A stretch of DNA of 64,000 nt. Origin: Fibrisoma montanum. Its GTDB lineage: Bacteria > Bacteroidota > Bacteroidia > Cytophagales > Spirosomataceae. The position numbers were made by a program, and so were the translations under genes. The DNA lies in contig NZ_QXED01000004.1 of assembly GCF_003583365.1 (NCBI RefSeq), forward strand, positions 310,001 to 374,000, given 5' to 3'. Under the pieces are notes generated by a model. That model ran no database searches, was not told the origin of the DNA, and saw nothing but the letters and a program-made list of their open reading frames with translations. Positions 36,837 through 45,240 of this stretch are shown piece after piece. The stretch's first letter is position 1. Every line of letters begins with the position of its first letter.

Positions 36837-36910
36837 GGCAGGGGCTTGGGGCTAAGGGCAGGGGGTAACTACTATCCCGAGCCCCACGCCCTTAGCCCCA
36901 AGCCCCTGCC
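36837..36910. repeat. Perfect 23-base inverted repeat between convergent genes
   Basis: Arms 36837-36859 and 36888-36910 are exact complements separated by 28 bases. The units are GGGGCTTGGGGCTAAGGGC-like and resemble dispersed G-rich intergenic repeats. It fills the gap between the dehydrogenase (+) and lptD (-) and probably serves as a two-way terminator. Confidence 0.85.
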
Positions 36911-36911
36911 A

Positions 36912-39900
36912 TTACCGACCGTAGAAACCGCCGTAGTCGTAGAAGCTCCGACGACGGCTCAGCTTCAGCTCCTGCAGGATTGATGACCGGGCCCGCAGGT
37001 CGAATGAGTAGTTGCCGGCGCGTTGGTTGCTGCCCGCGTAGGGTGTCCAGTTAAACGACATATCCCAGCAGTGCAGGTCGCGCGTGATACCGATAGTAGT
37101 TAGCGTTGGCCGCTTGAATTGAAAATCATAGCCTGTATTAACGGTTATTTTCCACTTGGGCGTCAGGCTCAGGTCGCCGGTTAGTGTTAGTGCCTGCACT
37201 ACCTGGCTAAGTTCGGGGGTCAGGCGCGTGTAGCTGAACGTGTAGCTGACGTTGATCGACCAGGGGATGTTGAAATCAACGTACAGCTCCGGGTTGGTAT
37301 TGATCGCCCGCATGGTCGCGGCAGACGCCCCGTTGCTTTGCTTAGGCTGGTCGGCTTGCTTGGGAGCCAGACGAGTACTGATATAGGCCTGCAGGTTGGT
37401 CAGGCGTAACAGGCCCTGCCCCTCCTGGAAAGCGAAGCGGTTTGGAACCCGAATGTACTGCTGATTATCGTAGCTGAGCGGATTAAGAATAAACGGCGAA
37501 TAACTAATTGGCGGGTAAGGGGTTATGCCGGTAGCGGCCACGGGCAGGCCATAAACGGGCGTTCCGCCATACGCCCGGGTGGCGTACGGATCAAACGTCG
37601 ACGAGAAGTTAAAGCTGACATTCTTTAAAATTTGCGTGTTCGCACTAACGGCAATCGGCGAGAATTTATAATCGGGCGCCAGGAAGTTGTAGCTGCCCGT
37701 GATGCTCAGGTTATCGAAAATCGAAATCTTCTTGAACTCCTGCCCGGCCGAGTCGCTGCGCGTTCGCACCTTCATCTCCAGCTGGTTGACGATACCGAAA
37801 GAAATAAACGCCGACGCCGTGCTGCTGGCACTACCGCCACTACCACCCAAGCCCCGGAACACGGAGAGCGTCCGGCGGTACTCAGGTAGCCCCCGTAAGC
37901 TGCCAACACTATCCAGTCTGACGAACTGACCAAACACTGGATTCGTAAAGTCCGGTACGTAGCTGAACGAGATAGAGGGCGCTACGGTATGTCGAATCGC
38001 TTCAACGCGCTTGCCCCGGATGAAGTACGTGCCGTAAAAGCGCGTGTTCATACTGAGGTTGGTGGAAAAGTTATACGACGGAAAAACCCCTCGACTTGTG
38101 TCAACCCGCACGGCATTACTATCCGCTACGTATACATAATTGAGCTTCTTCGTGTAGATATCGCCCTGCAACGAGAAACCTGGCGTTAAGTTGATGTATC
38201 GGAGAATTTTAAAATTAGGCAACGCAACAGGAATACTGTAACGAGCCTGAACTTGCCGGTTTTCCCAGATGCGCTGTAAATTTTGAAAGTCAAAATCAAC
38301 CAGATTCGGATCAGCTATGGTACGTCCCTCACGAGCGGCATTGGCCCGGTTGGTACTATCAATAATGCGCGTTATGGCACTAACTGGCTGTAGGTCGGTA
38401 ATCACCGGAAAGCCCAGGCCAGTTGTGTCAACCTGCGTCCGAATGGTGTTGCTGATACCCATCGAGCCGCTGATATCCAGGCCAACACGGAAACTTTCAT
38501 ACCAGCGGCCCGAACCACCCCGTAGGGCAAACGGCGCAATCTGGTTTAGCCCAAAGTTGAAATCCGTCGATACGTCGGTTTTGCCATTCTCCCGTACGTT
38601 TGTTATCCGGTTAATCTGCCCAAACTGCTGGTTAACGCGTACGTTAGCCCCGGCCCGGGCGTACTGCCCGAATGTGCGGCTGTACTGTACGGATGAGCCC
38701 GCTACGTTGGAGGTGTATTGTTGGGTGTTATAGGCATTGAACTGATTGAAGCTGTTGCTGGTGACATTGACGTTGGCCGAAAACGTACCCCGACCGCGCG
38801 GCACCGGCGAGTGCGACCACGTCACAGCGAAGTCATTCCGGGCAGGAGTCACATCAACCGGGTCGCCGGTGCGGTTGCGGTTGAAACGCAGATCAATGCC
38901 GCCACTATACCGGTAGCGCTTGTTGTAGGCCGACGAAACACCGAGTCCCCAGCTACCCCGCGAGTAAATCTGCCCCCGAAACTGAATGCCCAGGTTTTCG
39001 TTGACCGCCCAGTAATAGCCACCGTCGCGCAGGTAGTAACCCCGGCCATTCGGTTCCTCGCCGTACTGCGGCACGAGAATTCCGGATACGCCGATTTCTT
39101 TCTTTTTCGGGAACGGGAAAAAGCCAAATGGTAAGCCAATGGGCAGTGGAATCTGATTGACCACCAGATTAAATGGTCCGGCTACGACCTGCTTATTGTG
39201 AATAACTTTAAGCTTGCTGGCGTTAATATGGAAGTGGGGCGTGGCCAGGTTACAGGTCGTGTAGATAGCCTTGCCGATGTACAGGTTTTCGTCGGCGTCT
39301 TTCTTCACGTTCTGACCACGGATGTTGCCCTCGCCCTGTTGGGTAATAACTCCCTGAATCTTACCCTTTTTGGTCTTAAAATTGTAGCGGATCTCTTTAG
39401 TGTCGTACTTATCGGCTCCGTCCTGAAAAATAGGTCGTCCGATGTACTTCTGGGTTGTCGAATCGTAGCGGCCTTTGGCGTAGACCTCGTTGGTCAGATA
39501 GTTCAGCCGAATGTACTCGGCTTTCAGCGAAATGTCGCCGTAGGTGACCTGCGCATCGCCGAAAAGCTCAACGGTCTGGCCGTCGGCTGAATAGATGGTC
39601 GAATCCTTCGACGTATACTGGACCGTCGTGCGAAAGGCCGCGTCGGCTGAGGCCGAATCGGCTATTGCCGAATCAGCGGCTGCCACCTGGAGGCTGGTCG
39701 TATCGCGGCTTTCGGGTCGTACAATATTGGGCGTAACCAGACCCGGACGTAACCGACCGGGCTGATTTGGCGTTGTTGTTTGTGAAGTGGGGGGCGTAAC
39801 GGGGCTTATAGCCGAGTTGGCTGGCGAAGCCGGAACGCGCTGCGACGGTACCGTAGCGGGCGGAATGCCGCCTTTCCCGGGCTGTTGAGCCGGTGTACTC

Positions 39901-40001
39901 TGCCCCAGTGCGCTGAGCGCCAACAGAATCCAGATGAGGCAGCTAAAAGCCCCAAAGCAATGGGGCCGTAAAATAAAGTATGCTTTTTTCAGTTGTATCA
40001 A
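36912..40001 (-). CDS. lptD: LPS-assembly outer-membrane protein LptD-like
   Basis: A 1029-residue outer-membrane protein that would insert LPS into the outer leaflet. After a signal-like helix (CLIWILLALSALGQ) and a Pro/Thr/Ala-rich stretch (~35-115) comes an OstA/LptA-like jellyroll (DGQTVELFGDAQVTYGDISLKAEYIRLNYLTNEVYAKG, ~140-250). A C-terminal beta barrel (PLPIGLPFGFFPFPKKKEIGVSGILVPQYG onward) runs to the end. The Bacteroidota form is longer and more divergent than the E. coli one. The start is not an ATG: TTG at 40001 is the only reasonable codon. A dedicated lptE is not seen nearby. Confidence 0.85.
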   Translation of the reverse strand: MIQLKKAYFILRPHCFGAFSCLIWILLALSALGQSTPAQQPGKGGIPPATVPSQRVPASPANSAISPVTPPTSQTTTPNQPGRLRPGLVTPNIVRPESRDTTSLQVAAADSAIADSASADAAFRTTVQYTSKDSTIYSADGQTVELFGDAQVTYGDISLKAEYIRLNYLTNEVYAKGRYDSTTQKYIGRPIFQDGADKYDTKEIRYNFKTKKGKIQGVITQQGEGNIRGQNVKKDADENLYIGKAIYTTCNLATPHFHINASKLKVIHNKQVVAGPFNLVVNQIPLPIGLPFGFFPFPKKKEIGVSGILVPQYGEEPNGRGYYLRDGGYYWAVNENLGIQFRGQIYSRGSWGLGVSSAYNKRYRYSGGIDLRFNRNRTGDPVDVTPARNDFAVTWSHSPVPRGRGTFSANVNVTSNSFNQFNAYNTQQYTSNVAGSSVQYSRTFGQYARAGANVRVNQQFGQINRITNVRENGKTDVSTDFNFGLNQIAPFALRGGSGRWYESFRVGLDISGSMGISNTIRTQVDTTGLGFPVITDLQPVSAITRIIDSTNRANAAREGRTIADPNLVDFDFQNLQRIWENRQVQARYSIPVALPNFKILRYINLTPGFSLQGDIYTKKLNYVYVADSNAVRVDTSRGVFPSYNFSTNLSMNTRFYGTYFIRGKRVEAIRHTVAPSISFSYVPDFTNPVFGQFVRLDSVGSLRGLPEYRRTLSVFRGLGGSGGSASSTASAFISFGIVNQLEMKVRTRSDSAGQEFKKISIFDNLSITGSYNFLAPDYKFSPIAVSANTQILKNVSFNFSSTFDPYATRAYGGTPVYGLPVAATGITPYPPISYSPFILNPLSYDNQQYIRVPNRFAFQEGQGLLRLTNLQAYISTRLAPKQADQPKQSNGASAATMRAINTNPELYVDFNIPWSINVSYTFSYTRLTPELSQVVQALTLTGDLSLTPKWKITVNTGYDFQFKRPTLTTIGITRDLHCWDMSFNWTPYAGSNQRAGNYSFDLRARSSILQELKLSRRRSFYDYGGFYGR

Positions 40002-40007
40002 AAAAAT

Positions 40008-40016
40008 TACATTTGC
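40008..40016 (+). promoter_or_regulatory. Putative -7 promoter of the amidase gene (TAnnTTTGC)
   Basis: TACATTTGC at 40008-40016 fits the Bacteroidota -7 element and would place the transcript start about 90 bases before the amidase ATG. A clear -33 TTG at the expected distance is lacking. It lies in the divergent region shared with lptD. Confidence 0.45.
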
Positions 40017-40114
40017 CTGAACGGCCCAAAAACCTCAGGCTTACAAAGGTATTACGAACCGTTTATCTCCCTATCGCTTTGGAACGATTTAGGCTGTTAA
40101 AAATTATTAAATCG

Positions 40115-40966
40115 ATGGGCGATCATATTAAAAGTTCGGGTCTCGGAAAAGTGACAACCATCGTATTGGGTATGTTTCCGCTGCTGGCCCTGACCCTCGA
40201 GCCGGTTCAGCAGTTGCCGCAGGACACAACGGCGGCCCATCAGACCGAAAGTGCGCCCAATCAGATCCGGACGGTCGTTCTTGACGCCGGTCATGGCGGC
40301 AAAGACCCCGGCTGCATCGGTCGGCGGACGCGCGAATCGCGGGTGGTGCTGAAAATTGCCCTGGCGCTTGGCCGCCGGATCAAAGCCGAAATGCCCAACA
40401 TGCGGGTAATTTACACCCGGGCGTCGGATCGGTTCATTGAGTTGAGCGAGCGGTCGGCCATTGCCAACCGCAACCGGGCCGATCTGTTTATTTCCATTCA
40501 TTGCAACGCCAGTCCATCGTCCAGCCGGGTCTATGGTACCGAGACCTACACGATGGGTCTGCACAAAACGGAGGGCAACCTCGACGTAGCGAAGCGCGAA
40601 AACGCGGTTATTCTGAAGGAAGAAAACTACCAGCAGACCTATAAGGGCTTCAACCCGAACTCACCGCTCGCGCACATCATGCTGGCTAACTACCAGCATG
40701 CGTTCATGGGCAGCAGCATCAATTTTGCCGAGAAAGTTGAACGTAGCTTCCGCCGTAATGCCGACCGGACCAGTCGGGGTGTGAAGCAGGCCGGATTTCT
40801 GGTGTTATGGCGTACGACCATGCCCAGTGTCCTGATTGAAACCGGCTACCTGACCAATCCGACCGAAGAGCTGTTTCTGATGTCGGAAGACGGACAGTCC
40901 GAAATTGCCAACGCGATTTTCCTGGCTTTTCAGCAGTACAAGGAAGAACTGGAATCGGCGAATTAG
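40115..40966 (+). CDS. N-acetylmuramoyl-L-alanine amidase (Amidase_3)
   Basis: A 283-residue zinc amidase that cleaves the bond between N-acetylmuramic acid and the stem peptide of peptidoglycan. The ATG at 40115 gives MGDHIKSSGLGKVTTIVLGMFPLLAL with a signal/anchor helix. A longer frame from 39980 overlaps lptD and reads as non-coding. Catalytic features are VVLDAGHGGKDPGC (zinc His), a conserved Glu region (RRTRESRV), FISIHCNAS (zinc His) and LIETGYLTNPTEE (catalytic Glu). Insertions around residues 150-215 are as in Bacteroidota AmiC-like enzymes. Divergently placed from lptD, so both envelope genes may share regulation. Confidence 0.93.
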   Translation: MGDHIKSSGLGKVTTIVLGMFPLLALTLEPVQQLPQDTTAAHQTESAPNQIRTVVLDAGHGGKDPGCIGRRTRESRVVLKIALALGRRIKAEMPNMRVIYTRASDRFIELSERSAIANRNRADLFISIHCNASPSSSRVYGTETYTMGLHKTEGNLDVAKRENAVILKEENYQQTYKGFNPNSPLAHIMLANYQHAFMGSSINFAEKVERSFRRNADRTSRGVKQAGFLVLWRTTMPSVLIETGYLTNPTEELFLMSEDGQSEIANAIFLAFQQYKEELESAN

Positions 40967-40973
40967 GTGGTTA

Positions 40974-40998
40974 TCCGGGCTTGCAGCTTGCGCCCGGA
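40974..40998 (+). repeat. Small G+C-rich hairpin after the amidase gene
   Basis: TCCGGGC (40974-40980) and GCCCGGA (40992-40998) pair around an 11-base loop 8 bases after the stop. There is no T tract, so it is either a weak terminator or a dispersed intergenic repeat. Confidence 0.45.
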
Positions 40999-41179
40999 CT
41001 GAGGATAAAGCAGGTAGGGTAGGTTACCAAATCGGTTGTTTTCCGGACCGTTTACCTAATTACTGATACCAACCAATAAGCAAATTGACCAACTTTACGG
41101 CACAAATGCCCCCGTATGTTGGTTATACGTTAGGCCAGTAAAGTTGGCGCGGCCTGGTAGGTCGTTCATTCTCACACGC

Positions 41180-42187
41180 ATGAAATTTTCTCAGGAAGTA
41201 AAAGTAGGTTTGCTGGCAGCCGTTGCTCTGCTGATGTTCTACTTCGGATTCAATTTTCTTAAAGGCTCTGACTTCTTTTCGTCATCGAATCGCTACGAAG
41301 TTGTTTACGATAATATCGACGGTCTGGCGGTTTCCAACCCGGTTCGCATCAACGGTCTGTCGGTCGGCCGCGTTGGCCGAATCGACATTCTACAGGATCA
41401 GGGTAACAAATTGCTGGTTACACTCGAACTGAATAAGAAGATTCGGGTGTCGCAGGGATCAAAAGCGGTCCTGTCTGACGATGGCCTGCTGGGCGGTAAA
41501 CTCATTCAGCTGGAGATTCAGCCGGGAACGCCCCTGCTCAACGAGGGCGGGCGTCTGGTTGCGGTGAAAGAAACCGGATTAACCTCACTGATCCGGGAGA
41601 AAACCCTGCCTGTTCTGAACAACGTCGACTCGCTGACGCTGCAGTTGAATCGGGTGGTGGCCCAGTTTGATCAGACGGGGGCCGTGCTGAACCAAACGTT
41701 ACGGAGCGCCAACGCGGCCGTCGGTACGCTCGATCTCACCATTGCCGAAAACCGGGCCGGGCTGAAAGAAACGCTCGGCAACGTGAATCGACTGTCGGCC
41801 TCGCTGGTAGAAACCGAACAGCAGCTGAAGCCTATCCTCGCCAAAGCCGACAACATCGTCGATTCGTTACGTGGATTGCAGTTGCGTCAGACGCTCGCCA
41901 GTGTGAATCAGGCCGTCGGTAACCTTCAGCAGATACTGGCCGATATTGATCAGGGGAAAGGCTCGCTCGGTAAACTTACTTCCGACGAAGCCCTGTACCG
42001 AAACGTTAATAACACAACGGCTAGTCTGGAGCGGCTGCTGACTGATTTACGCCAGAACCCAAAGCGGTACGTACATTTCTCGCTGTTTGGTCGTAAAGAA
42101 AAAAACAAACCCAGCGAGCCGGAGTCCGTTACTATAACAGCCACGCAATCGCCTGGTGCGGCCAGCGATACGAGTCGCCAGCAGTAA
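41180..42187 (+). CDS. MlaD/MCE-domain lipid transport protein
   Basis: A 335-residue protein with an N-terminal membrane helix (VKVGLLAAVALLMFYFGFNFL, residues ~5-25) and a single MCE domain (YEVVYDNIDGLAVSNPVRINGLSVGRVGRI, ~38-125). A long alpha-helical region (NNVDSLTLQLNRVVAQFDQTGAVLNQ onward, ~140-290) can form a coiled-coil barrel. MCE proteins carry phospholipids between inner and outer membranes with an MlaE/MlaF ABC module, which is not in this window. The ATG at 41180 (MKFSQEVKVG) is chosen over an in-frame TTG at 41144. A strong hairpin follows. Confidence 0.9.
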   Translation: MKFSQEVKVGLLAAVALLMFYFGFNFLKGSDFFSSSNRYEVVYDNIDGLAVSNPVRINGLSVGRVGRIDILQDQGNKLLVTLELNKKIRVSQGSKAVLSDDGLLGGKLIQLEIQPGTPLLNEGGRLVAVKETGLTSLIREKTLPVLNNVDSLTLQLNRVVAQFDQTGAVLNQTLRSANAAVGTLDLTIAENRAGLKETLGNVNRLSASLVETEQQLKPILAKADNIVDSLRGLQLRQTLASVNQAVGNLQQILADIDQGKGSLGKLTSDEALYRNVNNTTASLERLLTDLRQNPKRYVHFSLFGRKEKNKPSEPESVTITATQSPGAASDTSRQQ

Positions 42188-42204
42188 AGAATTGATATAA
42201 TCTG

Positions 42205-42246
42205 GTTTACACAAGCGGGCGACAAAAGTCGCCCGCTTGTGTAAAC
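42205..42246. terminator. Perfect 19-base hairpin between mlaD-like and carboxylase genes
   Basis: Arms 42205-42223 and 42228-42246 are exactly complementary with an AAAA loop. It lies 17 bases after the upstream stop and 25 before the next ATG. There is no U-tract, so its action could be termination, attenuation or mRNA-end protection. Confidence 0.65.
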
Positions 42247-42271
42247 ACCAGTCATTACCATCAACAAACCC

Positions 42272-43906
42272 ATGACCACAACGACGAATCAGCCACTACA
42301 GGCCCTACTTGACGAACTGAACCGCCGGACCACTGAAACGCAGCTTGGGGGCGGCCCTAAAAAGATTGAAGATCAGCACCGCAAAGGCAAGCTGACGGCC
42401 CGCGAACGCATCGACTACCTGACGGATTCCGGCAAACCATTCGTGGAAGTTGGGCTCTTTGCCGGCGACGGGATGTATACCGAGCACGGTGGTTGCCCAT
42501 CCGGGGGCGTCGTAACGGGCATTGGCTACGTATCGGGTCGGCAGTGTGTGATCGTGGCTAACGACGCAACCGTAAAGGCCGGTGCCTGGTTTCCCATCAC
42601 CGCCAAGAAGAACCTCCGGGCGCAGGAAATCGCCATGGAGAATCACCTGCCCATCATTTACCTGGTCGACAGCGCGGGGGTGTACCTGCCGCTTCAGGAT
42701 GAGGTATTTGCCGATAAAGAACACTTCGGGCGGACGTTCCGGAACAATGCCATGCTGTCGTCGATGGGAATTTTGCAGGTTGCAGCCATTATGGGCAGTT
42801 GCGTAGCCGGTGGCGCTTACCTGCCGATCATGTCCGACGAAGCCCTGATTGTGGAAGGAACCGGTTCCATTTTCCTGGCCGGGCCTTATCTGGTCAAGGC
42901 ATCCATTGGTGAGGATGTGGATGCCGAAACACTGGGGGGCGCTACTACCCATACCGAAATTTCAGGCGTAACAGACAACAAGTATCCGGATGATAAAAGC
43001 TGTCTGGATGCCATCAAGCGCATCTTTGATAAGCTCGGTCACCGCGAAACAGCCGGTTTCGACCGGGGTGAACCGGCTTTACCCACCAAAAATCCGGACG
43101 ATATATACCAACTCCTGCCAGTTGACCGGGTCAAACCCTACGATATGCTGGAGATCATACATCGGCTGGTGGATCGGTCTGAGTTCGACGCGTATAAACC
43201 CGACTACGGCCAGTCGCTGTTGTGTGGATACGCCCGGATCGATGGGTGGGCGGTGGGTGTTGTGGCCAACCAGCGCAAAGTAGTGAAAGCGAAGGGACGT
43301 ACCGGTCAGCCAACTGAGATGCAGATGGGCGGGGTGATCTACGGCGATGCCGCCGACAAAGCGGCCCGGTTCATCATGAACTGCAATCAAAAGCGCGTAC
43401 CACTGGTGTTTTTGCAGGACGTAACCGGCTTCATGGTCGGGAGTCGGGCCGAGCAGGGTGGCATCATTAAAGACGGGGCCAAGATGGTGAATGCCATGGC
43501 TAATTCGGTCGTCCCGAAGTTTACGGTGGTAGTCGGCAACTCCTACGGAGCCGGTAATTATGCCATGTGCGGCAAAGCCTACGATCCTCGTCTGATCGTA
43601 TCGTGGCCAACCGCCCAGATGGCGGTGATGAGTGGCTCATCGGCGGCCAAAACCCTGCTTCAGATTCAGGTCGCGACCATGAAAGCCAAAGGTCAGCCCC
43701 TGACGCCCGAGCAGGAACAGGCGTTGTTGCAGAAAATCACGGATCAGTACAACGCTCAGTTGTCGCCGTATTACGCTGCCGCCCGGCTTTGGGTCGATGC
43801 CGTCATTGATCCGCTGGCAACGCGCCAGGTTCTTTCGGAAGGAATAGCTGCTGCCAACCACGCGCCAATCACGCGGCCGTTCAACGTCGGGGTAATTCAG
43901 ACGTAG
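42272..43906 (+). CDS. Acyl-CoA carboxylase, carboxyltransferase (beta) subunit
   Basis: A 544-residue carboxyltransferase that moves CO2 from biotin to an acyl-CoA. It has two crotonase-like domains. The N-terminal half includes RKGKLTARERIDYLTDSGKPFVEVG, GRQCVIVANDATVKAGAW and YLVDSAGVYLPLQDEVF; the C-terminal half includes VPLVFLQDVTGFMVG, GIIKDGAKMVNAMANSVVPKFTVVVGNSYGAGNYAMCG, and WPTAQMAVMSG. The sequence fits the methylcrotonyl-CoA carboxylase beta group better than propionyl-CoA carboxylase, though this cannot be settled here. The biotin-carboxylase alpha subunit is not adjacent. Confidence 0.9.
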   Translation: MTTTTNQPLQALLDELNRRTTETQLGGGPKKIEDQHRKGKLTARERIDYLTDSGKPFVEVGLFAGDGMYTEHGGCPSGGVVTGIGYVSGRQCVIVANDATVKAGAWFPITAKKNLRAQEIAMENHLPIIYLVDSAGVYLPLQDEVFADKEHFGRTFRNNAMLSSMGILQVAAIMGSCVAGGAYLPIMSDEALIVEGTGSIFLAGPYLVKASIGEDVDAETLGGATTHTEISGVTDNKYPDDKSCLDAIKRIFDKLGHRETAGFDRGEPALPTKNPDDIYQLLPVDRVKPYDMLEIIHRLVDRSEFDAYKPDYGQSLLCGYARIDGWAVGVVANQRKVVKAKGRTGQPTEMQMGGVIYGDAADKAARFIMNCNQKRVPLVFLQDVTGFMVGSRAEQGGIIKDGAKMVNAMANSVVPKFTVVVGNSYGAGNYAMCGKAYDPRLIVSWPTAQMAVMSGSSAAKTLLQIQVATMKAKGQPLTPEQEQALLQKITDQYNAQLSPYYAAARLWVDAVIDPLATRQVLSEGIAAANHAPITRPFNVGVIQT

Positions 43907-43940
43907 CGGTCTGACCGGTGTAGCCGGCAAGGGCAGGCGC

Positions 43941-44930
43941 TTACCGTTTCATCAGCAAAGCGCCCAGCACTACTCCGGCTACTACCGAGGCCGCAATGGG
44001 AACAGCTTGGTGCCGGCCCAGCCAGCCAACGGCGCTGACATCGTACGACTGGTCGTCGAACCGACCGCGAGCGCCGTACTCACCTTTTACCGTGTCGTAC
44101 AGGTTGTCCGGGCGGCCGGGGGTTTCGGGTTCGTCGGTCTGCTGCCCCTGGTAGCCATTGCGGGCCAGTACCCAGTCGCCAACCATAGGCGCTAGTTTAT
44201 TGCCTAGGATGGCTTCTACGGCCGTATAGCCAACTTTAAACTCCCGGTTCGGGTGGTGGGCTGCGTAATAGATTGTGCGGGCGGCTACTTCGGGCTGGTA
44301 GATTTTGCCCATCGGGCGCGACTTGTTCGGCATCCGGCTGCGCATCCAGTCAAACTGCGGGGTATTCATCGCCGGAAGCTGTACCATCGTCACCCCGACG
44401 TTGCTTTTATCGTGGATGATTTCCGTGCGCAGGGAGTCGTAAAACCCCTGCACAGCGTGTTTGGCCGCGCAATAGGCCGACTGGAGCGGAATACCCCGGT
44501 AGGCCAGTGCCGAGCCGACCAGCACAATGGTGCCCTTATCGCGTGGCCGCATTCGTTTCAGGGCCGCCAGCGTGCCGTATACCTGACCGAGATACGTCAC
44601 CTCCGTCACGCGCTTATACTCATCCGGCTGCATCTCATTGACGGGACTGAGCACACTGACCATGGCGTTGTTCACCCATACGTCGATTGGTCCCCAGGTT
44701 TCTTCTATTTCGGCGGCAATAGCGTCGAGCCGGTCTGCATCCGCTACGTCGGCGGGGAAAACCAGCGCCTGGCCTCCCAGATCTTCTACTTCCTTTCTGG
44801 CGGCTTCGAGCCGTTCCTGGTCCCGGGCAATCAGGGCAACACGGGCACCGTATCGGGCAAATTCGTGGGCAATCGACCGGCCCAGACCGGCTGATGCGCC
44901 AGTCACGACAACTACTTCCTGTTGATTCAT
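43941..44930 (-). CDS. SDR family oxidoreductase with C-terminal membrane helix
   Basis: A 329-residue short-chain dehydrogenase. The ATG at 44930 (MNQQEVVVVTGASAGLGRS) is preferred because it starts the Rossmann fold directly; 23 further upstream codons look non-coding. The cofactor motif is TGASAGLG, the NNAMVS segment follows, and the catalytic S-Y-K set is VGSALAYRGIPLQSAYCAAKHA. Residues ~300-325 form a C-terminal helix (AVPIAASVVAGVVLGALLMKR) that could anchor the enzyme to the membrane. It is convergent with the carboxylase gene, 34 bases apart. The substrate is unknown. Confidence 0.9.
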   Translation of the reverse strand: MNQQEVVVVTGASAGLGRSIAHEFARYGARVALIARDQERLEAARKEVEDLGGQALVFPADVADADRLDAIAAEIEETWGPIDVWVNNAMVSVLSPVNEMQPDEYKRVTEVTYLGQVYGTLAALKRMRPRDKGTIVLVGSALAYRGIPLQSAYCAAKHAVQGFYDSLRTEIIHDKSNVGVTMVQLPAMNTPQFDWMRSRMPNKSRPMGKIYQPEVAARTIYYAAHHPNREFKVGYTAVEAILGNKLAPMVGDWVLARNGYQGQQTDEPETPGRPDNLYDTVKGEYGARGRFDDQSYDVSAVGWLGRHQAVPIAASVVAGVVLGALLMKR

Positions 44931-45240
44931 GCGAGTACGTTGAGAGTTAACGGGTAAATGGTGAGACCAGACCGAAAAGAACGCCTTTACCGGCAGCATG
45001 GCCAGCCTGAGCCAGCGAGTAAAGAAAGGAACTGCTCCGCACCATACGTTCTGCTGCTTCCAAATGTAGATCTGCTAATCAGCCGAGCGATTTACTAGAA
45101 TAAACGATCTGATTGAAAAAGGGTTTGAGCTGACAGGACGAACGGTGATCGTTGATTTACTGGATGGAACATTAGAAAACATAAATCTATAGGACAAGTT
45201 GGTAATGTACATGGATTAGAACCTACAATGGCCAGTCGCT
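44931..45240. other. 310-base intergenic region with possible gene remnant
   Basis: Between the divergent SDR and SPW-VKOR genes. A 37-codon open stretch at 45079-45192 (+) has no start codon but reads protein-like (NDLIEKGFELTGRTVIVDLL). No consensus promoter was found, though both flanking genes must be transcribed from here. Confidence 0.4.
45079..45192 (+). pseudogene. Possible remnant of a decayed ORF
   Basis: Bounded upstream by an in-frame TAA and ending with TAG, the stretch translates to 37 residues including ERFTRINDLIEKGF and a following TGRTVIVDLLDGTLENINL. It lacks a start codon. The composition looks like a real protein C-terminus, but chance cannot be ruled out in so short a span. 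Confidence 0.2.

Noticed and set aside
39980-40114. Longer N-terminus for the amidase
   Set aside because: The 45 extra codons overlap the lptD start and the putative promoter, and they precede a good ATG with a signal/anchor helix.
44253-44894. 213-codon open frame opposite the SDR gene
   Set aside because: The SDR catalytic motifs are on the minus strand; the plus frame has no domain.
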